From contig DLXW01000189.1 in the NCBI GenBank assembly GCA_003448685.1, positions 6,813-12,692 on the forward strand: 5,880 nt of DNA. The letters are read 5' to 3'. Made by a program: the position numbers and the translations under genes. Origin of the DNA: Cyanothece sp. UBA12306. Its GTDB lineage: Bacteria; Cyanobacteriota; Cyanobacteriia; Cyanobacteriales; Microcystaceae. Below are positions 1-5,704 of the stretch, piece by piece. Within the stretch, counting starts at the first letter, position 1, and the number at the start of each line of letters is the position of its first letter. A model generated the notes under the pieces. It saw nothing but the letters and a program-made list of their open reading frames with translations, made no database searches and was not told where the DNA came from.

Positions 1-189
1 CCGTACAGAAGTTGTTTTTGAAGGGGGCTTAAATCCTCGTTAAAAAAACCTTGCTTCTTCAAAAACGCGGTTTTAGACCCAAATTATTTTGATAATGGCT
101 TTATAGTTCCTGTCCTAGCATCAAAATAAGTGATTTAAATACACAACCACTTAAACCACAGTACACCGTCCACAATTATAAATATACTT

Positions 190-1065
190 ATGGGAACAAT
201 TTGGGAACTCGATTTTTATTCGCGACCAATTTTAGATGAAAATAAAAAAAAACTTTGGGAAGTGGTAATTTGTGAATCTCCATTAACGGTTGATCGCTCC
301 CCTGATACTCTTTTTAGATATAGTCAATTTTGCTCTAATCAAACCGTCAATTCCCTTTGGTTACGCCAAGCAATTCAAACTGCGATCGCCCAAGCTGGAG
401 AAACTCCCCAAAAAATCCGCTTCTTTCGCCGTCAAATGAATAATATGATTATCAAAGCCTGTGAAGACGCGGGAATTACCGCCGCACCAAGCCGTCGTAC
501 CTATACCCTCCATCATTGGTTAATCCAACGCGATCGAGAATTTTATCCCACCCAACCTGGATACGATGCTCAAGCAGCCCAAACAGCCTCTGTAGCCTAT
601 CCTGATCTCAATGCTATACCCCTTCCTGATGCTGTGAGAGGAGATAAAGTCGATCAATGGGCTTTTGTTAACCTAGAAGCTGACGCTTTAGCCGAGATGA
701 ATCAATGGGAAATTGGCTTTGGTGAAGGATTTCCCCTTTCTTTAGCTGGAGTTAAGCCCGATCAAACCATTCCAGGGTTAATTATCTTTTCTCAAAGGGC
801 TTTACCCCTAGCAGCTTGGATGTCAGGTTTAGAATTAGGATTTCTTAAATTTGAAGCAAAACCCAGCCCTAGATTGCGCTTAGAAACAGGAACCAGCGAT
901 AGTTGGATCTTAGTTAACATTAATGCTCAAGATAGCTCAACCTTAGCAGAAGCTCAAAGATTTGAATCCGCCAAGCAACAGGGACAACAAGTACATTTTC
1001 TGGCCATTCAATCTAGTACCCAAGCAGACTCTTTTGCTGGATTTTGGTTGTTACAGGAAATTTGA
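190..1065 (+). CDS. Tab2/Atab2-like RNA-binding protein (DUF1092 family)
   Basis: The 291-residue protein matches the Tab2/Atab2 family by recognition of its conserved blocks. These are an N-terminal block at residues 5-29 (WELDFYSRPILDE, then LWEVVICE), a basic block at 75-96 (KIRFFRRQMNN), PSRRT at 100-104 with a following WL..R...YP, and a C-terminal block from about 239 (WILVN, AQRFE, FLAIQS, FAGFWLL). Tab2 in algae binds the psaB mRNA 5' region and is needed for photosystem I translation, and plant Atab2 acts on both photosystems. In cyanobacteria a similar cytoplasmic role is inferred and not shown here. The length is normal for the family. The ATG is chosen because MGTIWELDFYSRP is the usual family start. 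No clear Shine-Dalgarno sequence precedes it, as is common in cyanobacteria. A HIP1 site lies inside the gene. There is no functional link to the polysaccharide genes downstream. Confidence 0.9.
   Translation: MGTIWELDFYSRPILDENKKKLWEVVICESPLTVDRSPDTLFRYSQFCSNQTVNSLWLRQAIQTAIAQAGETPQKIRFFRRQMNNMIIKACEDAGITAAPSRRTYTLHHWLIQRDREFYPTQPGYDAQAAQTASVAYPDLNAIPLPDAVRGDKVDQWAFVNLEADALAEMNQWEIGFGEGFPLSLAGVKPDQTIPGLIIFSQRALPLAAWMSGLELGFLKFEAKPSPRLRLETGTSDSWILVNINAQDSSTLAEAQRFESAKQQGQQVHFLAIQSSTQADSFAGFWLLQEI
382..389. repeat. HIP1 octamer (GCGATCGC)
   Basis: This is a perfect copy of the highly iterated palindrome that is over-represented in many cyanobacterial genomes. It lies inside the Tab2-like gene and supports a cyanobacterial origin. 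Confidence 0.85.
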
Positions 1066-1120
1066 ACTAATGGATAGCAATTAATGGCGAAGTTATACAT
1101 CGAAAATATACAAAAATTAC

Positions 1121-1148
1121 TTGACCTCTAACATACATCGGTTAAACT
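1121..1148 (+). promoter_or_regulatory. Possible sigma-70-type promoter of the sugar transferase gene
   Basis: TTGACC at 1121-1126 matches five of six bases of the -35 consensus. TAAACT at 1143-1148 matches four of six bases of the -10 consensus, after a 16-bp spacer. A start near 1155 would leave a leader of about 30 nt before the ATG at 1185. The match is moderate, and transcription from here is inferred from sequence only. Confidence 0.4.
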
Positions 1149-1184
1149 CATAGTCATAAGACAATCAATCAATACTTGTGAGTC

Positions 1185-1895
1185 ATGACTGCCTCTTACT
1201 GTAATTCTTCTATTCCTAACCCTCCCAGTCAATATACTTCCTCAAATTTGTCGATAATATCCCTTAAGGCAGCTAAATCGGCTGCAAATCACCCATCTGT
1301 TAACCATAAAATCAAAAGGGTAATTGATATCGTCGGTGCTTTAGTAGGATTAGCCATAACAGCCATCATCACTATTCCCATTGCGATCGCCATGGCTTAC
1401 ATCGATCCTGGCCCCCTCTTGTATAGTCAGATTCGCTGCGGGTTGAAAGGCCGTACCTTTCGCATTTGGAAATTTCGCTCCATGGTTGTCGGCGCTGATA
1501 AAATGAAACATCTAGTCAAAAACGAAGCCAACGGTCATATTTTTAAAAATACCAACGATCCTCGCATTACTAAACTAGGTTCTTTTTTGCGTCGTACCAG
1601 TTTGGATGAATTTCCTCAGTTTTGGAATGTTCTCCTCGGAGATATGAGCTTAGTCGGAACCCGTCCCCCCACCCTTGATGAAGTTCAACAATACAATGAA
1701 CATCATTGGCAACGGTTGGATGTTAAACCAGGAATTACTGGAGAATGGCAAGTTAACGGACGATCCACCGTTAAAAATTTTGAAGATATCGTCAATCTAG
1801 ATCTTCAATATCAACGGAAATGGTCGGTGTTTTATGATATTAATTTAATAATAAGAACCGTTGAAGCGGTTTTTCACAAAAGTGGAGCTTGTTAA
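1185..1895 (+). CDS. Undecaprenyl-phosphate sugar phosphotransferase (bacterial sugar transferase family)
   Basis: This 236-residue protein is a short, monotopic phosphoglycosyl transferase of the WcaJ/PglC type. It should move a sugar-1-phosphate from a nucleotide sugar to a polyprenyl phosphate at the inner face of the cytoplasmic membrane, the first step of a lipid-linked glycan. Residues 1-43 are polar and Ser/Asn-rich and carry no recognised motif. KRVIDIVGALVGLAIT and the hydrophobic stretch at 44-72 form the single membrane or re-entrant helix. DPGPLLYSQ..CG..GR.F...KFRSM spans 74-100. The catalytic Asp-Glu pair sits in TSLDEFPQFWN (D141, E142), followed by GDMSLVGTRPP and KPGITGEWQVNGRS at 181-194. 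It lacks the multi-helix N-terminal half of WcaJ-size enzymes. The sugar cannot be read from sequence. GTGAG just before the ATG is a weak ribosome site. The glycosyltransferase gene begins 48 bp downstream, probably in the same operon. Confidence 0.92.
   Translation: MTASYCNSSIPNPPSQYTSSNLSIISLKAAKSAANHPSVNHKIKRVIDIVGALVGLAITAIITIPIAIAMAYIDPGPLLYSQIRCGLKGRTFRIWKFRSMVVGADKMKHLVKNEANGHIFKNTNDPRITKLGSFLRRTSLDEFPQFWNVLLGDMSLVGTRPPTLDEVQQYNEHHWQRLDVKPGITGEWQVNGRSTVKNFEDIVNLDLQYQRKWSVFYDINLIIRTVEAVFHKSGAC
1383..1390. repeat. HIP1 octamer (GCGATCGC)
   Basis: This second perfect HIP1 palindrome falls in the membrane-helix coding part of the sugar transferase gene. None was seen in the restriction-modification region at the right end. 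Confidence 0.85.
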
Positions 1896-1904
1896 CAATT
1901 CTCC

Positions 1905-1928
1905 AACTTAGAAATCGAGAACTTAGAA
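1905..1928 (+). repeat. Direct repeat AACTTAGAA, 15-bp period
   Basis: AACTTAGAA occurs at 1905-1913 and again at 1920-1928, filling half of the 48-bp gap between the sugar transferase stop and the GTG start of the next gene. It may be a small duplication or a binding site. The sequence gives no further indication. Confidence 0.5.
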
Positions 1929-1943
1929 TGCAGTAGGTCATAG

Positions 1944-2957
1944 GTGAACCAAGTTGGATTAGTCGCCATTGGGCGCAATGAAGGGGAACGCTTACACCAA
2001 TGTCTGAGATCAGTCATTGGTGAAGTGTTTCCAATTGTTTATGTAGACTCTGGGTCAACTGATGGCAGTGTAGAATTTGCCCGCTCTCTCGGGGTCGATG
2101 TGGTGGAATTAGATCTATCAATTCCCTTTACTGCTGCTCGTGCCAGAAATGAAGGCTTTAATCGTGTTTTAGAAATTCATCCCGATGTCGAGTTTGTTCA
2201 ATTTGTCGATGGAGACTGCGAAATTAGAACTGGTTGGCTAGAATTAGCCGCAAAAGAACTACAACAACAAGAACAGGTGGCCATTGTTTGTGGTCGCAGA
2301 CGGGAACGCTACCCCGAACAATCTATTTACAATAGTTTATGTGACTTAGAATGGGATACTCCTGTAGGTGAAGCTAAAGCTTGTGGGGGAGACTCCATGG
2401 TAAGAGTAGGAGCGTTTCAACAAGTAGCAGGGTTTAATCCCTCAATTATCGCTGGAGAAGAACCAGAACTCTGTTTTAGGCTACGTGAACAGGGATGGAA
2501 AATTGTTCGTCTTGATGGAGAGATGACCCTCCATGATGCTCAGATGACCCAATTTGATCAATGGTGGAGGCGCAATATTCGAGCAGGCCATGCTTATAGC
2601 GAAGGAGCTTGGTTACACGGAAAATCCCCCGAACGCTATCGCATCAAGGAAAGCCTCAGTATTTGGTTTTGGGCAGTGATTTTACCAACGATTACCTTAG
2701 GACTAACTTGGCTCACTTCTGGTTGGAGTCTACTCCTATTGAGTGGCTATCCTTTGTTAGGATATCGTATTTTCCGTAGTCAAAAACAACACAGATTGAC
2801 TTTTAGACAAGCTGTGCTTTACAGTGTATTCTGTCTATTAGGTAAATTTCCCCAAGCTCAAGGGCAGCTTTACTTTCACTGGAGTCGTCTTTTAGGGCAA
2901 AAAACCGCTCTCATCGAATACAAAAGCAATCTTACTAAAGTTAGTCCTTCAGCTTAA
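1944..2957 (+). CDS. Family 2 glycosyltransferase with C-terminal membrane segments
   Basis: This 337-residue GT-A fold glycosyltransferase should transfer a sugar from a nucleotide donor during exopolysaccharide or cell-surface glycan assembly at the cytoplasmic membrane. The nucleotide-binding start IGRNEGERL is at residues 9-17 and YVDSGSTDGS at 33-42. The metal-binding DxD motif is DGD at 89-91. The acceptor-side acidic motif is GEEPELCFRL at 171-180, followed by HD at 197-198 and a Q-W-W-R-R element at 206-210 like the QxxRW of processive enzymes. Hydrophobic segments at about 240-258, 261-273 and 290-300 should anchor it in the membrane. The start is GTG: the nearby ATG at 1928 is out of frame, and TAGG at 1934-1937 gives a weak ribosome site 6 bases upstream. 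Donor and acceptor are not predictable. It lies between two other glycan genes on the same strand. Confidence 0.9.
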   Translation: MNQVGLVAIGRNEGERLHQCLRSVIGEVFPIVYVDSGSTDGSVEFARSLGVDVVELDLSIPFTAARARNEGFNRVLEIHPDVEFVQFVDGDCEIRTGWLELAAKELQQQEQVAIVCGRRRERYPEQSIYNSLCDLEWDTPVGEAKACGGDSMVRVGAFQQVAGFNPSIIAGEEPELCFRLREQGWKIVRLDGEMTLHDAQMTQFDQWWRRNIRAGHAYSEGAWLHGKSPERYRIKESLSIWFWAVILPTITLGLTWLTSGWSLLLLSGYPLLGYRIFRSQKQHRLTFRQAVLYSVFCLLGKFPQAQGQLYFHWSRLLGQKTALIEYKSNLTKVSPSA

Positions 2958-2968
2958 GACTGAGGATT
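2943..2968 (+). terminator. Possible hairpin across the glycosyltransferase stop codon
   Basis: AGTCCT plus CAG (2943-2948, 2950-2952) can pair with CTGAGGATT (2960-2968). The stem has one bulged T at 2949, a G-U pair and a 7-base loop that includes the TAA. No T-run follows, so a role in termination or mRNA 3'-end stability is only a suggestion. Confidence 0.3.
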
Positions 2969-2970
2969 GA

Positions 2971-3040
2971 TGGTGTTGTCGATGTATACTTTCACCAGAA
3001 CCGCGAACTTATACATAAGTTATACACAACGATAACACCA
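2971..3040 (+). repeat. Long-range inverted repeat with nested palindrome
   Basis: TGGTGTTGTCG (2971-2981) pairs with CGATAACACCA (3030-3040) along 11 positions, ten Watson-Crick and one G-U. The 48-base interval holds a second inverted repeat, AACTTAT (3006-3012) with ATAAGTT (3015-3021). It lies in the 131-bp gap before the WecG-type gene. It could be a leader RNA structure or a set of protein-binding sites. Confidence 0.5.
3009..3026 (+). promoter_or_regulatory. Tandem TTATACA motifs, 11-bp period
   Basis: TTATACA occurs at 3009-3015 and 3020-3026, exactly one helical turn apart. The 10-mer AAGTTATACA at 3017-3026 is also present at 1090-1099, upstream of the sugar transferase gene. The phasing and sharing suggest a site for one regulator of both glycan genes. 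No regulator can be named. Confidence 0.35.
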
Positions 3041-3051
3041 ACGTATACGTT
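3040..3051. promoter_or_regulatory. Perfect 12-bp palindrome, possible operator
   Basis: AACGTATACGTT is a perfect palindrome 37 bp before the first ATG of the WecG-type gene. A dimeric repressor or activator site is plausible, but chance occurrence in AT-rich DNA cannot be excluded. Confidence 0.35.
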
Positions 3052-3059
3052 AATACTTC

Positions 3060-3093
3060 ATCATAGAAAGTAGGACACATCACTTTCTATGGT
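3060..3093 (+). promoter_or_regulatory. Hairpin covering the start codon of the WecG-type gene
   Basis: CATAGAAAG (3062-3070) is perfectly complementary to CTTTCTATG (3083-3091), whose last three bases are the ATG at 3089. A G-U pair and an A-U pair extend the stem to 3060-3093. The 12-base loop carries TAGGA (3071-3075), the only Shine-Dalgarno-like sequence nearby. In this fold the first ATG is paired and the ribosome site is exposed. The in-frame ATG at 3098 lies outside the stem. Confidence 0.5.
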
Positions 3094-3904
3094 CACAATG
3101 AAGACAATCAATATTCTTGATGTAGCTATTCATAATCTATCCACGCGGGATCTCTTAGATCGGCTCAATCGCTCGGGTGGCTTTGTGGTTACACCTAATG
3201 TGGATCATCTGATGAAATTAAGGAAAGATGCTGAACTGCAAGAAGTCTATCGACAGTCTGATTATCGAGTCTGTGACAGTAAGATTGTTCAATATGCCTC
3301 TTTTTTATTAGGAACTCCTATTAAAGAGAAAATTTCTGGCTCAGATTTATTTCCGGCCTTTTATCGATACAATAAAAACAATCCAAAAACTAAAATATTT
3401 CTGTTAGGGGCTAAGGAAGGCATTGCCCAACAAGCTCAAGATAAAATTAATCAAAGAGTAGGACGTAATATTGTTGTTGATTGTTATTCTCCTTCCTTTG
3501 GTTTTGAAAAAGATGAGCAAGAATGTCAGAAAATAGTAGAGAAAATCCGTAAATCAGGGGCAACAGTTCTCGCAGTAGGTTTAGGAGCTCCTAAACAAGA
3601 AAAATGGATTAATAAGTATAAAAAACAATTGCCCAATGTTAAAATTTTCCTAGCAATTGGAGCAACTATTGATTTTGAAGCAGGATATAAACCTCGTTCT
3701 CCTCAATGGATGAGTGAAATAGGACTTGAATGGTTATATCGTCTAGCTTCTGAACCTCAACGCCTTTGGAAAAGATATTTAATCGAATGTATGCCTTTTT
3801 TCTGGTTAATTCTCAAACAGAGGGTTAAAAAAACAGCCAAATCTTCTGTTTCTAGAATATGTGTCAAGTCTTCTTCAGTTAAAACTCAAAATAATTGTCT
3901 TTAA
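3089..3904 (+). CDS. WecG/TagA/CpsF-family glycosyltransferase
   Basis: This 271-residue protein belongs to the family that adds the second sugar, often N-acetylmannosamine, to a polyprenyl-diphosphate-linked sugar at the cytoplasmic membrane. That role fits the phosphoglycosyl transferase gene nearby. Visible motifs are INILDV (7-12), VVTPNVDH (33-40) with a Thr-Pro-Asn pocket, D63 in VCDSK as the likely catalytic Asp, and LLGAKEG (105-111). They continue with SPSFGF (134-139), VGLGAPKQEKWI (163-174), IGATIDFEAG (190-199) and a C-terminal helix rich in Arg and Trp (PRSPQWMSEIGLEWLYRL, 202-219). The last 25 residues are a basic, Ser-rich tail outside the family core. Two starts are possible: ATG at 3089, inside a hairpin, or ATG at 3098 (MKTINIL), which would shorten the protein by three residues. 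The exact sugar is unknown. It converges on the hydrolase gene. Confidence 0.9.
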   Translation: MVTMKTINILDVAIHNLSTRDLLDRLNRSGGFVVTPNVDHLMKLRKDAELQEVYRQSDYRVCDSKIVQYASFLLGTPIKEKISGSDLFPAFYRYNKNNPKTKIFLLGAKEGIAQQAQDKINQRVGRNIVVDCYSPSFGFEKDEQECQKIVEKIRKSGATVLAVGLGAPKQEKWINKYKKQLPNVKIFLAIGATIDFEAGYKPRSPQWMSEIGLEWLYRLASEPQRLWKRYLIECMPFFWLILKQRVKKTAKSSVSRICVKSSSVKTQNNCL

Positions 3905-3915
3905 TTATTAATGAG
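3885..3915. terminator. Hairpin between convergent stop codons
   Basis: AATAATT (3890-3896) pairs with AATTATT (3903-3909) around a 6-base loop, and CTCA (3885-3888) pairs with TGAG (3912-3915) outside a small internal loop. It spans the stop codons of both convergent genes, as a shared bidirectional terminator would. The inner stem is all A-T and there is no clean T-tract, so the call is weak. Confidence 0.3.
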
Positions 3916-4783
3916 AATGCAAAAATTGCCGCACTCGATCTAAGTAGGTTATTTCATCTTCTAACATAGGAAAATGAGCAGTTTTTGCGATTTCTACATA
4001 GTCAATATTTTCATTCAATTGCGCCGCAATACGACCCATTTGTGCGGGAATAATAATATCCTTTTCCCCTGAAATTAACAAAGTTGGGACAGAAAGTTCT
4101 GCAAATTTTTGGGGCATTATTTCCACCGCTTTTTTACTAACTGATGTGTAAATTGTTCCCTTAGCAGCTTCATAATCTGCTAGGATAAAATCTTCTAAAA
4201 AGGCTATTCTGTCTAACTTTTCAATGGGGCGATGGAGAAACCTAGACATAAATAATCGATCTGCCCCAGGAACTTTGAGAAACCAACGATAACGAAACTT
4301 GACCACGTACCCGCCAAACTGATGAAAGGCAGCAAAAGCCCTCTCATCATACTCAAAAATACCATTACAAGTCAGGATCAGTTTTTCTACCCGTTCAGGA
4401 TACATGGCGGCAAACAAAGTCCCCACGGAAGCCCCCATCGAGTGACTATGAATATAAGCGCTGTCAATCTCTAAAGCCTCGAGAAGATACCTTAAATCTT
4501 CGGCATACTCTTCAAGGTCATAACTCAAATCCAGGGGGCTTTTGGGCAATTTAGAACGACCAAAACCTCGCAAATCATACAACAGACAGTCGTAACTATC
4601 AGACAAGGCTTGCGCTGTTTTGCGCCAATAACGAGTTGAACCGGCCCAACCATGAATAAAAACCATTATAGGTTTTAATCCTTTGTCCCCTGGTTGACAG
4701 ATCCATTCGTAATAATGATCAACACCACGAACGTTGATTTTTCCAGAATTATCAGTAATCGTTTCTTGTGAAGGGGTAATCAT
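3908..4783 (-). CDS. Alpha/beta hydrolase
   Basis: This 291-residue alpha/beta-hydrolase has all expected catalytic parts. The oxyanion loop is FIHGWAGS at 42-49, and YDLRGFGRS at 69-77 follows strand 4. The nucleophile elbow is SHSMGA at 113-118 with Ser115. The acid is Asp242 in SGEKDIIIP, and the catalytic His is His270 in KTAHFPMLE. The cap region is roughly 145-225. There is no signal peptide, so it should be cytoplasmic. The elbow begins with Ser where many relatives have Gly, which is tolerated in this fold. Substrate and pathway cannot be assigned: esterases, haloalkane dehalogenase-like enzymes and Bio/Men-type hydrolases share this pattern. The start at 4783 is preceded by CAGTAAT repeats and no evident ribosome site. 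It is probably a single-gene unit, facing the WecG-type gene with 3 bp between stops. Confidence 0.88.
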   Translation of the reverse strand: MITPSQETITDNSGKINVRGVDHYYEWICQPGDKGLKPIMVFIHGWAGSTRYWRKTAQALSDSYDCLLYDLRGFGRSKLPKSPLDLSYDLEEYAEDLRYLLEALEIDSAYIHSHSMGASVGTLFAAMYPERVEKLILTCNGIFEYDERAFAAFHQFGGYVVKFRYRWFLKVPGADRLFMSRFLHRPIEKLDRIAFLEDFILADYEAAKGTIYTSVSKKAVEIMPQKFAELSVPTLLISGEKDIIIPAQMGRIAAQLNENIDYVEIAKTAHFPMLEDEITYLDRVRQFLHSH

Positions 4784-4800
4784 CGCAGTAATCAGTAATC
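4751..4800. repeat. Short direct repeats at the hydrolase start
   Basis: ATCAGTAATC is present at 4751-4760, inside the hydrolase gene, and again at 4791-4800 just upstream of its ATG. The 7-mer CAGTAAT is also tandemly duplicated at 4786-4799. These look like local duplication next to the boundary with the AT-rich restriction-modification region. Confidence 0.5.
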
Positions 4801-4851
4801 AATTTGAAGAGTGAAAAAGGTTTAAATTTTAATGTTATTATTGTATTTTTG

Positions 4852-4871
4852 GGAATTTAGCCTAAACTTCC
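4852..4871 (-). terminator. Possible terminator downstream of the endonuclease gene
   Basis: On the minus strand GGAA-G-TTTA / TAAATTCC forms an 8-bp stem with one bulge and a GGC loop, beginning 28 bases after the endonuclease stop codon. The following bases are not a T-run on that strand, so intrinsic termination is uncertain. Confidence 0.3.
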
Positions 4872-4898
4872 GAAATAAACAATAAATAGCAAAATAAT

Positions 4899-5688
4899 TC
4901 AGTTGATTTCTATAACATTTTCATATAATTCTATAATACGCTTATTCCTAATTCTAAATTTAGTTCCGTGATTATGTCCAGTACGAGCATCAAAATCAAT
5001 TAAAATTAAACCTTCTTCTATAGCAGTAATAAATTTGTTCAGAGAAAATTGAGAAAGTTGAAATATTTTTGAATAACAAAAATATTCTTTTCCTCTTTCT
5101 TTTTTGGTATCTGCTAAAACAAAAAAGCAATTATATAGTTTAGTTCCTGCCTTATGATAAAGGTCTTTAAAACCCCAGTAAGGTTGTGGTTCTAATTCAT
5201 TTAAGTCAATTTTATACCTAACTTCTTCTAACCAGTTTTGATGTCGAGAATCAACGAAGTTAGCATCAAAGGATATAAGAACTTTTTCTTTGATTTTATC
5301 TATTAAAACAGTAAATCCTCTATCACTTCTTGATGAACATGATATAGTTTGCCTAAAACTTTTTTCTGTTTCTGGATATTTTAAACCAGCTTGTTGATGT
5401 TTCCATCCATAATAAGGTAATAGTATATTAGAAACAAATTTAAGTGCTTTAGGTGATGGTTCCATGTGAAATAAAGTAACAAGAGAATTAGTTTTTAATC
5501 TTTGACATTTTAGTTCCCATTCTGCTGCATTTGGTATGGGCAAATTATTTTCTTCGATCCCTAAGAGGTCTTCTAATGTATTACCAACACCTCCACTATT
5601 TCTTGGTCGAGTATTTGCAATCCAACCTTGCTGCTTAATTTCTTTGTAATTTGGATATTAAAGTTTCTTTAGTATAAATTTTATTCAT
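4899..5688 (-). pseudogene. MvaI/BcnI-family restriction endonuclease, interrupted by a frameshift
   Basis: Type II restriction enzymes of this family (MvaI cuts CCWGG, BcnI CCSGG) are monomeric, MutH-like nucleases. The long frame ends at 4899 and is open back to a TAA at 5658-5660. It contains NTLEDLLGIEENN, then EWELK with the catalytic Glu-x-Lys, LVTLFHMEPSP, and the C-terminal GHNHGTKFRI that matches the family's HDHGTxFRI. It has no ATG or GTG before those N-terminal motifs; its first recognised start, TTG at 5541-5543, lies after LEDLL. In another frame an ATG at 5686-5688 opens MNKIYTKETLIS and stops at TAA 5635-5637. Removing one base near 5650 joins the two into a 262-residue protein of normal family length. 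I infer a one-base insertion or a sequencing error; recoding is less likely. It follows the methyltransferase by 16 bp. Asn53 of the repaired protein stands where MvaI has an Asp. Confidence 0.82.
5635..5657 (-). other. Interval in which the endonuclease reading frame shifts
   Basis: The N-terminal frame runs into TAA at 5635-5637 and the main frame begins only after TAA at 5658-5660, so the change must lie between them. The simplest repair is loss of one A from the AAA near 5650-5652, giving Ser-Asn-Tyr-Lys-Glu-Ile. No canonical programmed slippery site is visible. Confidence 0.75.
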
Positions 5689-5704
5689 ATATTGTAAGAT
5701 TATA

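Noticed and set aside
2..43. Possible last 13 codons of a plus-strand gene ending at TAA 41-43 (reading RTEVVFEGGLNPR).
   Set aside because: It is too short to recognise and any frame would be open over so few codons. The sequence to the left is needed.
89..117. TTGATA at 89-94 as the -35 box of a promoter for the Tab2-like gene.
   Set aside because: No acceptable -10 sequence is found 16-18 bp downstream.
174..189. TATAAA/TATACT as a -10 box for the Tab2-like gene.
   Set aside because: It lies directly against the ATG and has no suitable -35 sequence, so it would require a leaderless transcript.
244..252. A9 run near the start of the Tab2-like gene as a phase-variable tract.
   Set aside because: It encodes ordinary Lys codons in a conserved position, and the gene is a housekeeping type where switching is not expected.
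5541..5543. TTG as the true start of the endonuclease.
   Set aside because: The same frame continues upstream with family-like residues (GVGNTLEDLLGI), so a TTG start would remove conserved sequence; it is more likely an internal Leu codon.
5635..5657. Programmed +1 frameshifting in the endonuclease gene.
   Set aside because: No recognised slippery motif or stimulatory structure is visible, and one-base mutation or sequencing error is simpler.
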